From contig JODP01000002.1 in assembly GCA_000719025.1 (NCBI GenBank), forward strand, positions 124,001 to 188,000: 64,000 nucleotides of DNA. Direction: 5' to 3'. The notes below the pieces were generated by a model. It did not search any database. It saw only the letters and a program-made list of their open reading frames with translations, and was not told the origin of the DNA. The first letter of the stretch is position 1. Every line of letters starts with the position of its first letter. Positions 33,183 to 40,471 of the stretch are shown piece after piece. Source of the stretch: Kineosporia aurantiaca JCM 3230 (GTDB taxonomy: Bacteria; Actinomycetota; Actinomycetes; Actinomycetales; Kineosporiaceae). Position numbers and translations under genes: made by a program.

Positions 33183-34238
33183 CTACGCGCCGTCGAGGGC
33201 GGCCCGGTGCTCGTCGGACAGCACGACGTCCAGAGCCCCGAGTGATTCCTCCAGCTGGGCAACGGAACTGGCGCCGATTACCGGGATCATCGCCACCCGG
33301 CGGGCCGGCAGGGCGCTCCGGTCCGCGGTGGAACTGCCTGCGGGAAGCTGCATCTGGCTGGTGGGGCCGGCCAGGTGCCAGGCCAGGGCGACCTGGATGG
33401 CGGTGGCGCCCAGTTCGTGGGCGATCCGGTGCACCAGGCGCAGCCGGTCCTGGCTGCCCGGGTGGTCGTAGGCCGGCCGGAACGGCACCCAGGGCCGGAC
33501 CAGCTGGCCCTGCTGGTTCGGCGAGTAGCTGAAGAGGGTCAGGTCGGGCTGATCGGCGGCGTAGTCCAGAGCCTCGGTGTCCACCCGGAACGTGCTCGGC
33601 AGCCCCGGCCGGGGCCAGTAGATCGAGTGTTCCTGCTGCCAGACCCCGAAGGGTGGACGCTGGTGGCCCCGGCTGTGCTCGCGGGCCAGGGCCAGGCGCC
33701 AGGTGGCGGTGTTGGACAGGCCCGGGATGCCCACCAGACCCTCCTCGACCAGGGCCGAGAAGGTGTCGGCGATCTCGGTGACGTCGAGGTTCCGGTCGTC
33801 GACGTGGCCGTAGTACACGCCTACCCGCGGCAGACCCAGGCGCTCCAGGCTCCCGGCCAGCTGGGCCCGGACCCGGTCCTCGGCCAGGCCCTCGTAGTTG
33901 GTCGGCGGGTTACCGGTCAGCGGGCGCCCCGGATCGAGCTTGTCGGCCCCGCTCTTGGTGGCCACGACCACCTCGTCGGCGACGCCCCGCTTGCTGATCC
34001 AGCGTCCGAGCACCCGCTCACTGTCGCCGGATCGGGTGCCCAGCGACTCCTCGGTCCAGCTGCCGTAGTTGTTGGCCGTGTCGAAGAACCGCCCGCCGGC
34101 CTCGTAATAGCGGTCCAGCAGGGCGAAGGACCGGTCCTCGTCGAGGTGCACGCCCAGGTTCATGATGCCGAAGCAGAGCGCGCTGACCTCGAGCTGGTTC
34201 GGGCCGCTGCGCAGGATTCTGGTCTTCATGCTCGTCAT
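33183..34238 (-). CDS. Aldo/keto reductase
   Basis: The 351-residue product is a (beta/alpha)8 NADPH-dependent reductase. It has LCFGIMNLG, FFDTANNYG with the catalytic Asp and Tyr, VVVATKSG with Lys, and YYGHVDDR with His, plus a C-terminal IPVIGASSVAQLEESL for the NADP site. It resembles the YajO/Tas and D-threo-aldose dehydrogenase groups. It is divergent from a MocR regulator with shared ATTGGTC half-sites; in PdxR-type systems this partner acts on pyridoxal. A role in vitamin B6 or sugar metabolism is therefore possible. ATGs at 34238 and 34229 are both usable. Confidence 0.86.
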   Translation of the reverse strand: MTSMKTRILRSGPNQLEVSALCFGIMNLGVHLDEDRSFALLDRYYEAGGRFFDTANNYGSWTEESLGTRSGDSERVLGRWISKRGVADEVVVATKSGADKLDPGRPLTGNPPTNYEGLAEDRVRAQLAGSLERLGLPRVGVYYGHVDDRNLDVTEIADTFSALVEEGLVGIPGLSNTATWRLALAREHSRGHQRPPFGVWQQEHSIYWPRPGLPSTFRVDTEALDYAADQPDLTLFSYSPNQQGQLVRPWVPFRPAYDHPGSQDRLRLVHRIAHELGATAIQVALAWHLAGPTSQMQLPAGSSTADRSALPARRVAMIPVIGASSVAQLEESLGALDVVLSDEHRAALDGA

Positions 34239-34257
34239 ACGGACGACCGTAGGCTCC

Positions 34258-34304
34258 GATTGGTCAGGAATCCCGAGCCAATCAGGGACGTAGAATCCGG
34301 ACCA
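34258..34304. promoter_or_regulatory. ATTGGTC half-sites in the AKR/mocR gap
   Basis: GATTGGTC (34258-34265), GCCAATC (34277-34283) and GGACCAAT (34299-34306 into the ATG) form one inverted and one further half-site. MocR proteins bind direct and inverted copies of such words. They fill the 66-bp divergent gap. Confidence 0.6.
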
Positions 34305-35729
34305 ATGACTTTCACCGTAGGGGCCGTCGAACTCGAGCTGAAGTCGCCCGGCTCGCTGACCCACCGGCTGACCGCCACGCTGCGCGAAGCCGTGCAGACC
34401 GGTCGGCTGGCCGCCGGTGCCGCCCTGCCGCCGAGCCGCACCCTCGCCGCGGAGCTGGGGTGCTCGCGCTGGGTGGTGACCGAGGCCTACGGACAGCTGG
34501 TCGCCGAGGGCTACCTCGCCGCCACGACCGGCTCGGCCACCCGCGTCCGGGGTGCCGCGGTCCCCTCCGTAGCGACCCTCGGTGAACCACTCGCCCCGCA
34601 GCCCAGACCCCGGTTCGACCTCACCCCCGGCGTGCCCGACCTGGCCGCCTTCCCCCGTGCCCGCTGGGCCGAGGCCTACCGCCAGGCCGTGCTCGACCTG
34701 CCCAACGACCTGCTGGCCGGCCGCGCCCTGGTCGCCACCACCGGCGCCCGCACCACCCTCACCGACCTGCTGCGCCGCACCCGGCAGGTCCAGGAGGACC
34801 CGACCCAGCTCAGCCTGACCACCGGGGCCGGCGCGGCGATCGGCTGGCTGACCCCGCTGCTGGTCCAGCTCGGTCACACCCGGATCGCCGTCGAGGACCC
34901 TTCCTGGCCGGGCCTTCGGGCCGTGGCCCGGCGCGGCGGCCTGAGCCCGGTCCCGATCCCGGTCGACGAGAACGGCCTGGAGGTGGCGGTCCTGAACCGG
35001 CACCGCGACGTCCGTCTGGCCCTGGTCACCCCGGCCCACCAGTTCCCCTCCGGGGTTGCGCTCTCGGCCTCCCGTCGGCTGGACCTGATCGAATGGGCGC
35101 AGCGGGTGGACGGTTTGATCATCGAGGACGACTACGACGCCGACTTCCGCTACGACGGACGCCCGGTGGCCAGCCTGCAGGGTCTGGCCCCGGACCGGGT
35201 GGTGCTGCTCGGCTCGCTGTCCAAGGCCCTCTCCCCCGCCATCGAACTGGGCTGGCTGATCATGCCGCAGTCGCTGATCCTGGCCCTGCTCGGACTGGAC
35301 CTGGACCGGATCGTCAGTCCCTCCCCGCTGACCGTCGAGGCCCTGGCCGTGATGATCGAACGCGGCTGGTACGAACAGCATCTGCGGGCCCAGCGGCTGC
35401 GCTACCGGCGCCGCCGCGAGCGGCTGATCACCGCGCTAAAGCATTACCTGCCGCAGGCCCGGATCACCGGGCTGGCAGCGGGCCTGCACCTACCGCTGGA
35501 CCTCCCGCCCACCACGAACACCCGCGACGTGGTCCGCCGCGGCGCTGCGCTCGGCCTCGGCCTGGTCGAGGCCGACCGCTACCGGATCCGGCCCCGCCCG
35601 AAGCCCGGCCTGGTGCTGGGCTTCGGCAATCTCCGCGACACCCGGATCGAGGAGGCGGCCGAGCGCCTGGGCCGAGCGGTCGAACTCAGTGCGATTCGCG
35701 ACTCACCTGCGACCCGCTCGAGCCGATGA
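34305..35729 (+). CDS. MocR/PdxR family regulator (GntR HTH fused to aminotransferase fold)
   Basis: The 474-residue protein has a GntR winged helix at about 15-75 (PPSRTLAAELGCSRWVVTEA, then YGQLVAEGYL) followed by a class I aminotransferase-like domain. The pyridoxal-phosphate lysine is Lys307 in GSLSKAL. IEDDYDADFRY is the usual cofactor-contact segment. These proteins bind PLP and regulate vitamin B6, GABA or other amine genes. The gene is divergent from an aldo/keto reductase, its likely target. The last 44 bp overlap the convergent dehydratase gene. Confidence 0.9.
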   Translation: MTFTVGAVELELKSPGSLTHRLTATLREAVQTGRLAAGAALPPSRTLAAELGCSRWVVTEAYGQLVAEGYLAATTGSATRVRGAAVPSVATLGEPLAPQPRPRFDLTPGVPDLAAFPRARWAEAYRQAVLDLPNDLLAGRALVATTGARTTLTDLLRRTRQVQEDPTQLSLTTGAGAAIGWLTPLLVQLGHTRIAVEDPSWPGLRAVARRGGLSPVPIPVDENGLEVAVLNRHRDVRLALVTPAHQFPSGVALSASRRLDLIEWAQRVDGLIIEDDYDADFRYDGRPVASLQGLAPDRVVLLGSLSKALSPAIELGWLIMPQSLILALLGLDLDRIVSPSPLTVEALAVMIERGWYEQHLRAQRLRYRRRRERLITALKHYLPQARITGLAAGLHLPLDLPPTTNTRDVVRRGAALGLGLVEADRYRIRPRPKPGLVLGFGNLRDTRIEEAAERLGRAVELSAIRDSPATRSSR

Positions 35730-37392
35730 GGAAGTCCAGGTCCGCCCCGGTGTCCGCCTGCAGAACGTGCTCCACGTAGAGCTTTTCCCAACCGCGCTGC
35801 GGAGCCGCATACCCTCGGGCCGCCTCGGCGCTCGGCTTCCGCAGAGCCAGCTCGTCCTCCGGCACGTCCAGGTTCAGCGTCCGGGCGGCAACGTCCAGCG
35901 AGATCCAGTCGCCGTCCTGGACCAGCGCCAGGGGCCCGCCGGCGGCAGCCTCGGGAGCAACGTGGAGAACCACGGTGCCGTAAGCAGTTCCGCTCATCCG
36001 CCCGTCGCAGATCCGCACGACGTCCCGGATCCCCAGTTCCAGAAGCTTCTTCGGCAACGGCAGGTTGGCGACCTCCGGCATCCCCGGGTACCCCTTCGGC
36101 CCGCACCCCCGCAGCACCAGCACCGACGTGGCATCCACCGGAAGGTCGGGATCATCGACCCGCGCGTGGAAGTCCTCGATGCTGTCGAACACCACCGCCT
36201 GCCCGCGGTGCTGCAGCAGATGGGCCGAGGCCGCCGCAGGCTTGATCACCGCGCCGGAGGGGGCCAGATTGCCCCGCAGGACGGCGATTCCGCCTTCGTC
36301 CAGCAGGGGTTCGGCGCGAGGCCGGATCACCTCGGCGTCCCAGATCGCGGCCGGCGAAAGGTAGTCCACCAAGGGCTTGCCGGTCACCGTCAGCGCGGCC
36401 GGGTCGAGCAGGTCCTGCACCTCACGCAGCACCGCCAGGAGCCCACCGGCCCGGTGCAGGTCCTCCATCAGGAACCGGCCCGCCGGAGCCAGGTCGACCA
36501 GAAGGGGCACCCGGGAGCCGATCCGGTCGAAATCGTCCAGGGTCAGATCGATCCCCAGCCGGCCCGCGATGGCCAGCAAATGCACCACTGCATTCGTCGA
36601 CCCGCCGATCGCCGCCAAGGCCACGATCGCGTTGCTGAACGAGGCCTTGGTCAGGAACGTGCTCGGCCGCCGGTCGGCGGCCACCATCTCCACCGCCAGG
36701 CGTCCGGTGTTGTGCGCAGCCTCCAGCAGCCGGCTGTCCGGCGCGGGCGTCCCCGCCGTCCCCGGAACCACCGTCCCCAAGGCCTCGGCGAGCAGACCCA
36801 TCGTCGAGGCCGTGCCCATCGTGTTGCAGTGACCCCGGCTGCGGATCGTCGCGGACTCCGACTTCAGGAAGTCCTCCTGCGACAGCGTCCCCGCTCGCTG
36901 CTCCTCCGAAAGCCGCCAGACATCCGTCCCGCACCCCAGCGGCACACCCCGGAACGTGCCGGTCAGCATCGGGCCGCCCGGAACCACCACCGCCGGAAGA
37001 TCCACCGAGGACGCGGCCATCAGGAGCGAGGGGATGGTCTTGTCGCAGCCGCCGAGCAGCACCACCCCGTCGATCGGGTTGGCCCGCAGCATCTCCTCGG
37101 TCGCCATCGCCGCCATGTTCCGCCACAGCATCGCCGTGGGCCGCACCAGCGTCTCCCCCAGCGACACCACCGGCAGGTTCAGCGGGATGCCCCCGGCCTC
37201 GTAGATCCCGTTGCTGACCGAGGCCGCGACCTCGTTCAGATGGGAGTTGCAGGGGGTCAGGTCGGAGGCGGTGTTCGCGATGGCGATCTGCGGCCGCCCC
37301 TCGAACGCCGAGCTCGGCACCCCGCGTCTCATCCAGGCCCGGTGAATATAGGCGTTTCGGTCGTCCCCGGCGTACCACGCGTCACTGCGCAT
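35686..37392 (-). CDS. IlvD/Edd family dehydratase, sugar-acid (L-arabinonate-like) type
   Basis: This 568-residue enzyme dehydrates a sugar acid or dihydroxy acid using an iron-sulfur cluster. Cys48 (DLTPCNSH), Cys116 (GGCDKT) and Cys189 (GHCNTMGTAS) have the 68- and 73-residue spacings of the [2Fe-2S] ligands known for L-arabinonate dehydratase, and PLGCGTDVWRL is typical of that subgroup. DGRMSGTAYG carries the proposed base Ser. Products would be 2-keto-3-deoxy sugar acids. The ATG at 37392 is preferred over an upstream TTG. It is divergent from a zinc dehydrogenase, fitting a non-phosphorylating sugar oxidation route. True branched-chain IlvD is less likely. Confidence 0.88.
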   Translation of the reverse strand: MRSDAWYAGDDRNAYIHRAWMRRGVPSSAFEGRPQIAIANTASDLTPCNSHLNEVAASVSNGIYEAGGIPLNLPVVSLGETLVRPTAMLWRNMAAMATEEMLRANPIDGVVLLGGCDKTIPSLLMAASSVDLPAVVVPGGPMLTGTFRGVPLGCGTDVWRLSEEQRAGTLSQEDFLKSESATIRSRGHCNTMGTASTMGLLAEALGTVVPGTAGTPAPDSRLLEAAHNTGRLAVEMVAADRRPSTFLTKASFSNAIVALAAIGGSTNAVVHLLAIAGRLGIDLTLDDFDRIGSRVPLLVDLAPAGRFLMEDLHRAGGLLAVLREVQDLLDPAALTVTGKPLVDYLSPAAIWDAEVIRPRAEPLLDEGGIAVLRGNLAPSGAVIKPAAASAHLLQHRGQAVVFDSIEDFHARVDDPDLPVDATSVLVLRGCGPKGYPGMPEVANLPLPKKLLELGIRDVVRICDGRMSGTAYGTVVLHVAPEAAAGGPLALVQDGDWISLDVAARTLNLDVPEDELALRKPSAEAARGYAAPQRGWEKLYVEHVLQADTGADLDFLIGSSGSQVSRESH

Positions 37393-37441
37393 TGTGCGAC
37401 CGTAGCCCTCTGGTCTTTCGTTCCTCAAGGGGTTGATTCAC

Positions 37442-38458
37442 GTGCGGGCCTTCGTCATCAGCGCCCCCGGCCGGGGTGAGGTGCGGGATGTGCCCGAGCC
37501 CAAGGCCGGCGAGGGCGAGGTGGTCGTCGACGTCGAGCGGGCCGGGGTGTGCGGGACCGACGCCGAGTTCTTCTCCGGCGAGATGGCCTACCTTCACACG
37601 GGCCAGGCGGCCTACCCCCTGCGGATCGGCCATGAGTGGTGCGGGCGGGTGAGCGCGGTCGGGCCCGGGGTGGAGGAGTCCTGGCTGGGCCGGCGGGTCG
37701 TGGCGGACACGATGCTGGGCTGCGGGCATTGCCGGTTGTGTGCCAGCGGGCGGCAGCACCTGTGCGCCGAGCGGTTCGAGATCGGCATCCGCAATGGCTG
37801 GCCGGGTGCGCTCGCCGAGCAACTGCCGGTGCCGGTACGGGCCCTGGTGGCGTTGCCGGAAACGGTGGACGAGGTGCTCGGTGCCCTGGTCGAGCCGGCC
37901 GCCAATGCGTTGCGCGCGGTGCGCGGTGCCGATCCGGGGCCCGGGCGTCGGTTGCTGGTCATCGGGCCCGGAACGATCGGCCTGATGGCCGCGCAGATCG
38001 CCCAAGCGCTGGGCTGTGAGGTCGGCCTGGTCGGCCCCACGCCCGAATCCCTGGCTTTTGCGGCATCTCTCGGCTTTGATCAAGTATGGACGTCCGAACG
38101 CGCCTTTGCGGCAACCGGCTTCGATGCGGTGCTGGACGCCTCGAACGACCCGGCCGTCCCGGCCCGGGCCGCCGAACTGGTGGATCCCGGTGGGCGCCTG
38201 GTGCTGATCGGCCTGTCCGGTGACCCGAGCCTGCTGGACACCCGGGCCCTCGTGCTCAAGGACGTCACGGCGGTCGGTGTGCTCTCCGGCTCCGGGGGCC
38301 AGCCGGGCGTGGTGGACCTCCTGGCCGCCCAAACCCTCGACCTGCGTCCATTGGTAGCAACGACCGTGCCGCTGGAAGGCGTGGCCGACGTGCTCGCCGG
38401 TCACCGCCCGGCCGGAGCCGGGGCCGGTCCGAAGGTGCACGTCGACCCGCGGCTGTAA
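37442..38458 (+). CDS. Zinc-dependent alcohol/polyol dehydrogenase (MDR)
   Basis: This 338-residue enzyme oxidises a sugar, polyol or secondary alcohol with NAD(P). Catalytic zinc ligands are Cys37 in GVCGTD and His64-Glu65 in GHEWCG; the structural zinc cluster is Cys94, Cys97, Cys100 and Cys108. The Rossmann motif is VIGPGTIGLMAAQIA. It resembles threonine/sorbitol/glucose dehydrogenases. GTG 37442 has AAGGGG at 9 bases. It is divergent (49 bp) from the sugar-acid dehydratase, so both probably belong to one pathway and share a promoter region. Confidence 0.9.
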   Translation: MRAFVISAPGRGEVRDVPEPKAGEGEVVVDVERAGVCGTDAEFFSGEMAYLHTGQAAYPLRIGHEWCGRVSAVGPGVEESWLGRRVVADTMLGCGHCRLCASGRQHLCAERFEIGIRNGWPGALAEQLPVPVRALVALPETVDEVLGALVEPAANALRAVRGADPGPGRRLLVIGPGTIGLMAAQIAQALGCEVGLVGPTPESLAFAASLGFDQVWTSERAFAATGFDAVLDASNDPAVPARAAELVDPGGRLVLIGLSGDPSLLDTRALVLKDVTAVGVLSGSGGQPGVVDLLAAQTLDLRPLVATTVPLEGVADVLAGHRPAGAGAGPKVHVDPRL

Positions 38459-38463
38459 ACCGT

Positions 38464-39057
38464 TCAGCCGATGGAGAGGATCGCCACCAGGAAGTCGTCC
38501 TCCGGTACGAACGGGCGCAGGTCCCAGGTGCTCAGCAAGACGTCCGGAGTGAGGCCGGCGTGGCGCGCGTCCTCCAGGAAGTCGTCGAAGGCATAGCCGC
38601 GCCCGGCCCCGAAACCCACCACCAAGCGTCCTTCATCGGAAAGGTGGGCCCGAAACCGGCGCAGGATCTCGGGCCGGGTCGAGGGTGCGCAGAAGGCCAT
38701 CACGTTGCCCGCGCTGACGATCACGTCGAACGCGCGCTCGGGCAGGTCCAGTTCGGACAGATCACCGACCAGCCACTGCGGCCCCGGATGGTCCTCCTGG
38801 GCCGCGGCGACCAGCGCCGGATCGAGGTCGACCCCGACCACGTGATGTCCCTGCCGGGCCAGATGGCCGCCGAGCCGGCCCGGACCGCAGCCCGCGTCGA
38901 GGATCCGTGAACCCCGCGGCACCATCGCATCGATCATCCGGGCCTCGCCGTCCAGGTCGGCGCCCTGTGCCGCCAGGGTCCGGAACCGGTCGATGTACCA
39001 CTGGGAATGACCGGGATTGCCCTCGATCTGCCGCAGCCAGAGGTTCTCCTGAGTCAT
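38464..39057 (-). CDS. Class I SAM-dependent methyltransferase
   Basis: The 197-residue product has the SAM-binding motif ILDAGCGPGRLGGHLA near residue 52, VGVDLDPALVAAAQ after it and a SELDLPERAFDVIVSAGNVM motif II region. It belongs to the Methyltransf_25/11 group, with an N-terminal QWYIDRFRTLAAQG helix. The methyl acceptor is unknown. It converges on the dehydrogenase gene with a 5-bp gap. Confidence 0.88.
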   Translation of the reverse strand: MTQENLWLRQIEGNPGHSQWYIDRFRTLAAQGADLDGEARMIDAMVPRGSRILDAGCGPGRLGGHLARQGHHVVGVDLDPALVAAAQEDHPGPQWLVGDLSELDLPERAFDVIVSAGNVMAFCAPSTRPEILRRFRAHLSDEGRLVVGFGAGRGYAFDDFLEDARHAGLTPDVLLSTWDLRPFVPEDDFLVAILSIG

Positions 39058-39154
39058 ACCGGCAGCCTAATCGGAGGCCGGAAGTCCCGGTGCGCCCAGG
39101 ACCTGTTGCCCAGCACGACGCGGCCGACAGGTCAGGCGAGGTGGAAGGAAGTCA

Positions 39155-39202
39155 CCGTTCGCAGCCGAACGGGGGGCAGTTGCTCCGTTCGAGTCAACTG
39201 CC
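39155..39202 (+). promoter_or_regulatory. Leader with mutually exclusive hairpins upstream of the TasA-like gene
   Basis: CCGTTCG (39155-39161), CGAACGG (39166-39172) and CCGTTCG (39185-39191) let the middle word pair on either side. A second stem, GGCAGTTG (39175-39182) with CAACTGCC (39195-39202), interleaves with the right-hand option. The right pairings together form a textbook H-type pseudoknot; the left hairpin plus second stem is the alternative. It could equally be overlapping DNA operators. It lies 114-161 bp before the TTG start. Confidence 0.5.
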
Positions 39203-39315
39203 GGACCAATGCAACACGTTGAGTAATGACGATGGGCCGACCGACGACAGGGGCGGCGTAAGGAAGGCAGGCCGGGTCCACAGGGGATCCTTCGGCCCGA
39301 ACTGGGAGGTCCCAC

Positions 39316-39900
39316 TTGCACGCCACGACCCGCCGTCGCATCGCCGTTCCGGCCGCCATCACTTCCGGCCTGCTGCTGTCCGGCCTGCTCGTCTGGCACA
39401 CCTCCTACGCGGCGTTCACGGCCAGCACCAGCAACAACGCCAACACGTTCGGGGCCGGCAGCGTCTCGCTGACCGACAACAAGAACGGTACGGCGATGTT
39501 CACGGCCGCCACGCTCAAGCCGGGGTCCACCGACTCGCAGTGCATCACGGTCAACTACACCGGCAACGTGGCCTCCACGGTGAAGCTGTCGGCCGCCTAC
39601 ACGGACGGCACCGCCGCCTCCACCGGCCTGGCGCCCTACCTCGACTTCACCGTTCAGGAGATCGGCCCGGCGGACAACTGCACCTCGCCGACCGGCACCC
39701 TCACCGCGATCGACGGCGCCGACAGCACGCTGGCGGCCAAGGTGACCGGTGGCCTGGCCGCCCCCGGGGCCTCCCTCGGCTGGTCGCCCTCCTCGAGCGA
39801 GAGCAAGCGCTACCGGTTCACGTACACGCTGCAGGACAACAACGCCGCGCAGAGCAAGACCGCCAGTGTCGGTTTCACCTGGACCGCGACGAGCAGCTGA
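39316..39900 (+). CDS. TasA-like secreted protein with SipW-type signal peptide
   Basis: The 194-residue product has a basic N-terminus, a hydrophobic core and a cleavage region SYAAFTASTSNNANTFGAG typical of SipW-dependent (TasA/CalY-like) proteins. The mature part is beta-rich with two cysteines (QCITVNY, DNCTSPTG) that may form a disulfide. TasA relatives form biofilm fibres or camelysin-like surface proteins. The start is TTG, supported by GGGAGGT six bases before it. The signal peptidase gene overlaps its stop by one base (TGATG), so the pair is coupled. The role in an actinobacterium is inferred. Confidence 0.8.
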   Translation: MHATTRRRIAVPAAITSGLLLSGLLVWHTSYAAFTASTSNNANTFGAGSVSLTDNKNGTAMFTAATLKPGSTDSQCITVNYTGNVASTVKLSAAYTDGTAASTGLAPYLDFTVQEIGPADNCTSPTGTLTAIDGADSTLAAKVTGGLAAPGASLGWSPSSSESKRYRFTYTLQDNNAAQSKTASVGFTWTATSS

Positions 39901-40469
39901 TGACACTCCGACGCTTCGGGAGCGGCCTGCTCTCCACCGGTCAGGTCGTTTCGATCGTGGTTCTCGCGATCGCCGGCGGACTGATGGTGTGGGCGGCCCT
40001 CCCGCTGGCGCTCGGCTGGTCCACCCACGCCGTGGCCACCGGGTCGATGACCCCGCAGGTGGAGGTCGGTGATCTGCTGGTCGCCGACCGCACCCCGGCC
40101 GCCGAGGTCGAGGTCGGCGAGGTGGTGCTGTTCAAGGACCCGTCGCAACCGTCCCGGCTGCTCTCGCACCGGGTGACGAAGATCAACGACGACGGCTCGC
40201 TGGTGACCAAGGGCGATGCCAACCCCACCGCCGACCTGATGCCGGTACCGGAGCAGAACGTCATCGGAGTGGCCAAACTGCGCATCCCGTGGCTCGGCTA
40301 CCCCTCGGTCTGGTTCGGCTCGGGGCGCTACGGAATGGTGCTGCTGACCCTGTTCGGGCTGACCGGGGCCACCGCGTTCGCGGTGTGGCCGGACAAGAAG
40401 ACCGACGATCCCACCGGTGCGCAGGTGAACGAGCCGTGGCCCTGGCTGGTTCACCTGCGCGTGCCTTAG
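39900..40469 (+). CDS. sipW: Signal peptidase I, SipW/ER type
   Basis: The 189-residue membrane protease has an N-terminal membrane segment, the catalytic Ser in TGSMTPQVEVGDLL, and His rather than Lys in LLSHRV. That Ser-His pair is the archaeal/ER-type arrangement of Bacillus SipW. A conserved KGDANPTAD follows and a second membrane segment lies near the C-terminus. It should cleave the TasA-like and LamG proteins on either side, whose cleavage regions resemble each other. Start ATG overlaps the upstream stop. Confidence 0.9.
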   Translation: MTLRRFGSGLLSTGQVVSIVVLAIAGGLMVWAALPLALGWSTHAVATGSMTPQVEVGDLLVADRTPAAEVEVGEVVLFKDPSQPSRLLSHRVTKINDDGSLVTKGDANPTADLMPVPEQNVIGVAKLRIPWLGYPSVWFGSGRYGMVLLTLFGLTGATAFAVWPDKKTDDPTGAQVNEPWPWLVHLRVP

Positions 40470-40471
40470 GA

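Noticed and set aside
33183..35381. Extension of the aldo/keto reductase frame to 732 codons
   Set aside because: The extra N-terminal part is antisense to the MocR gene and has no domain. The reductase starts at the family-typical ATG.
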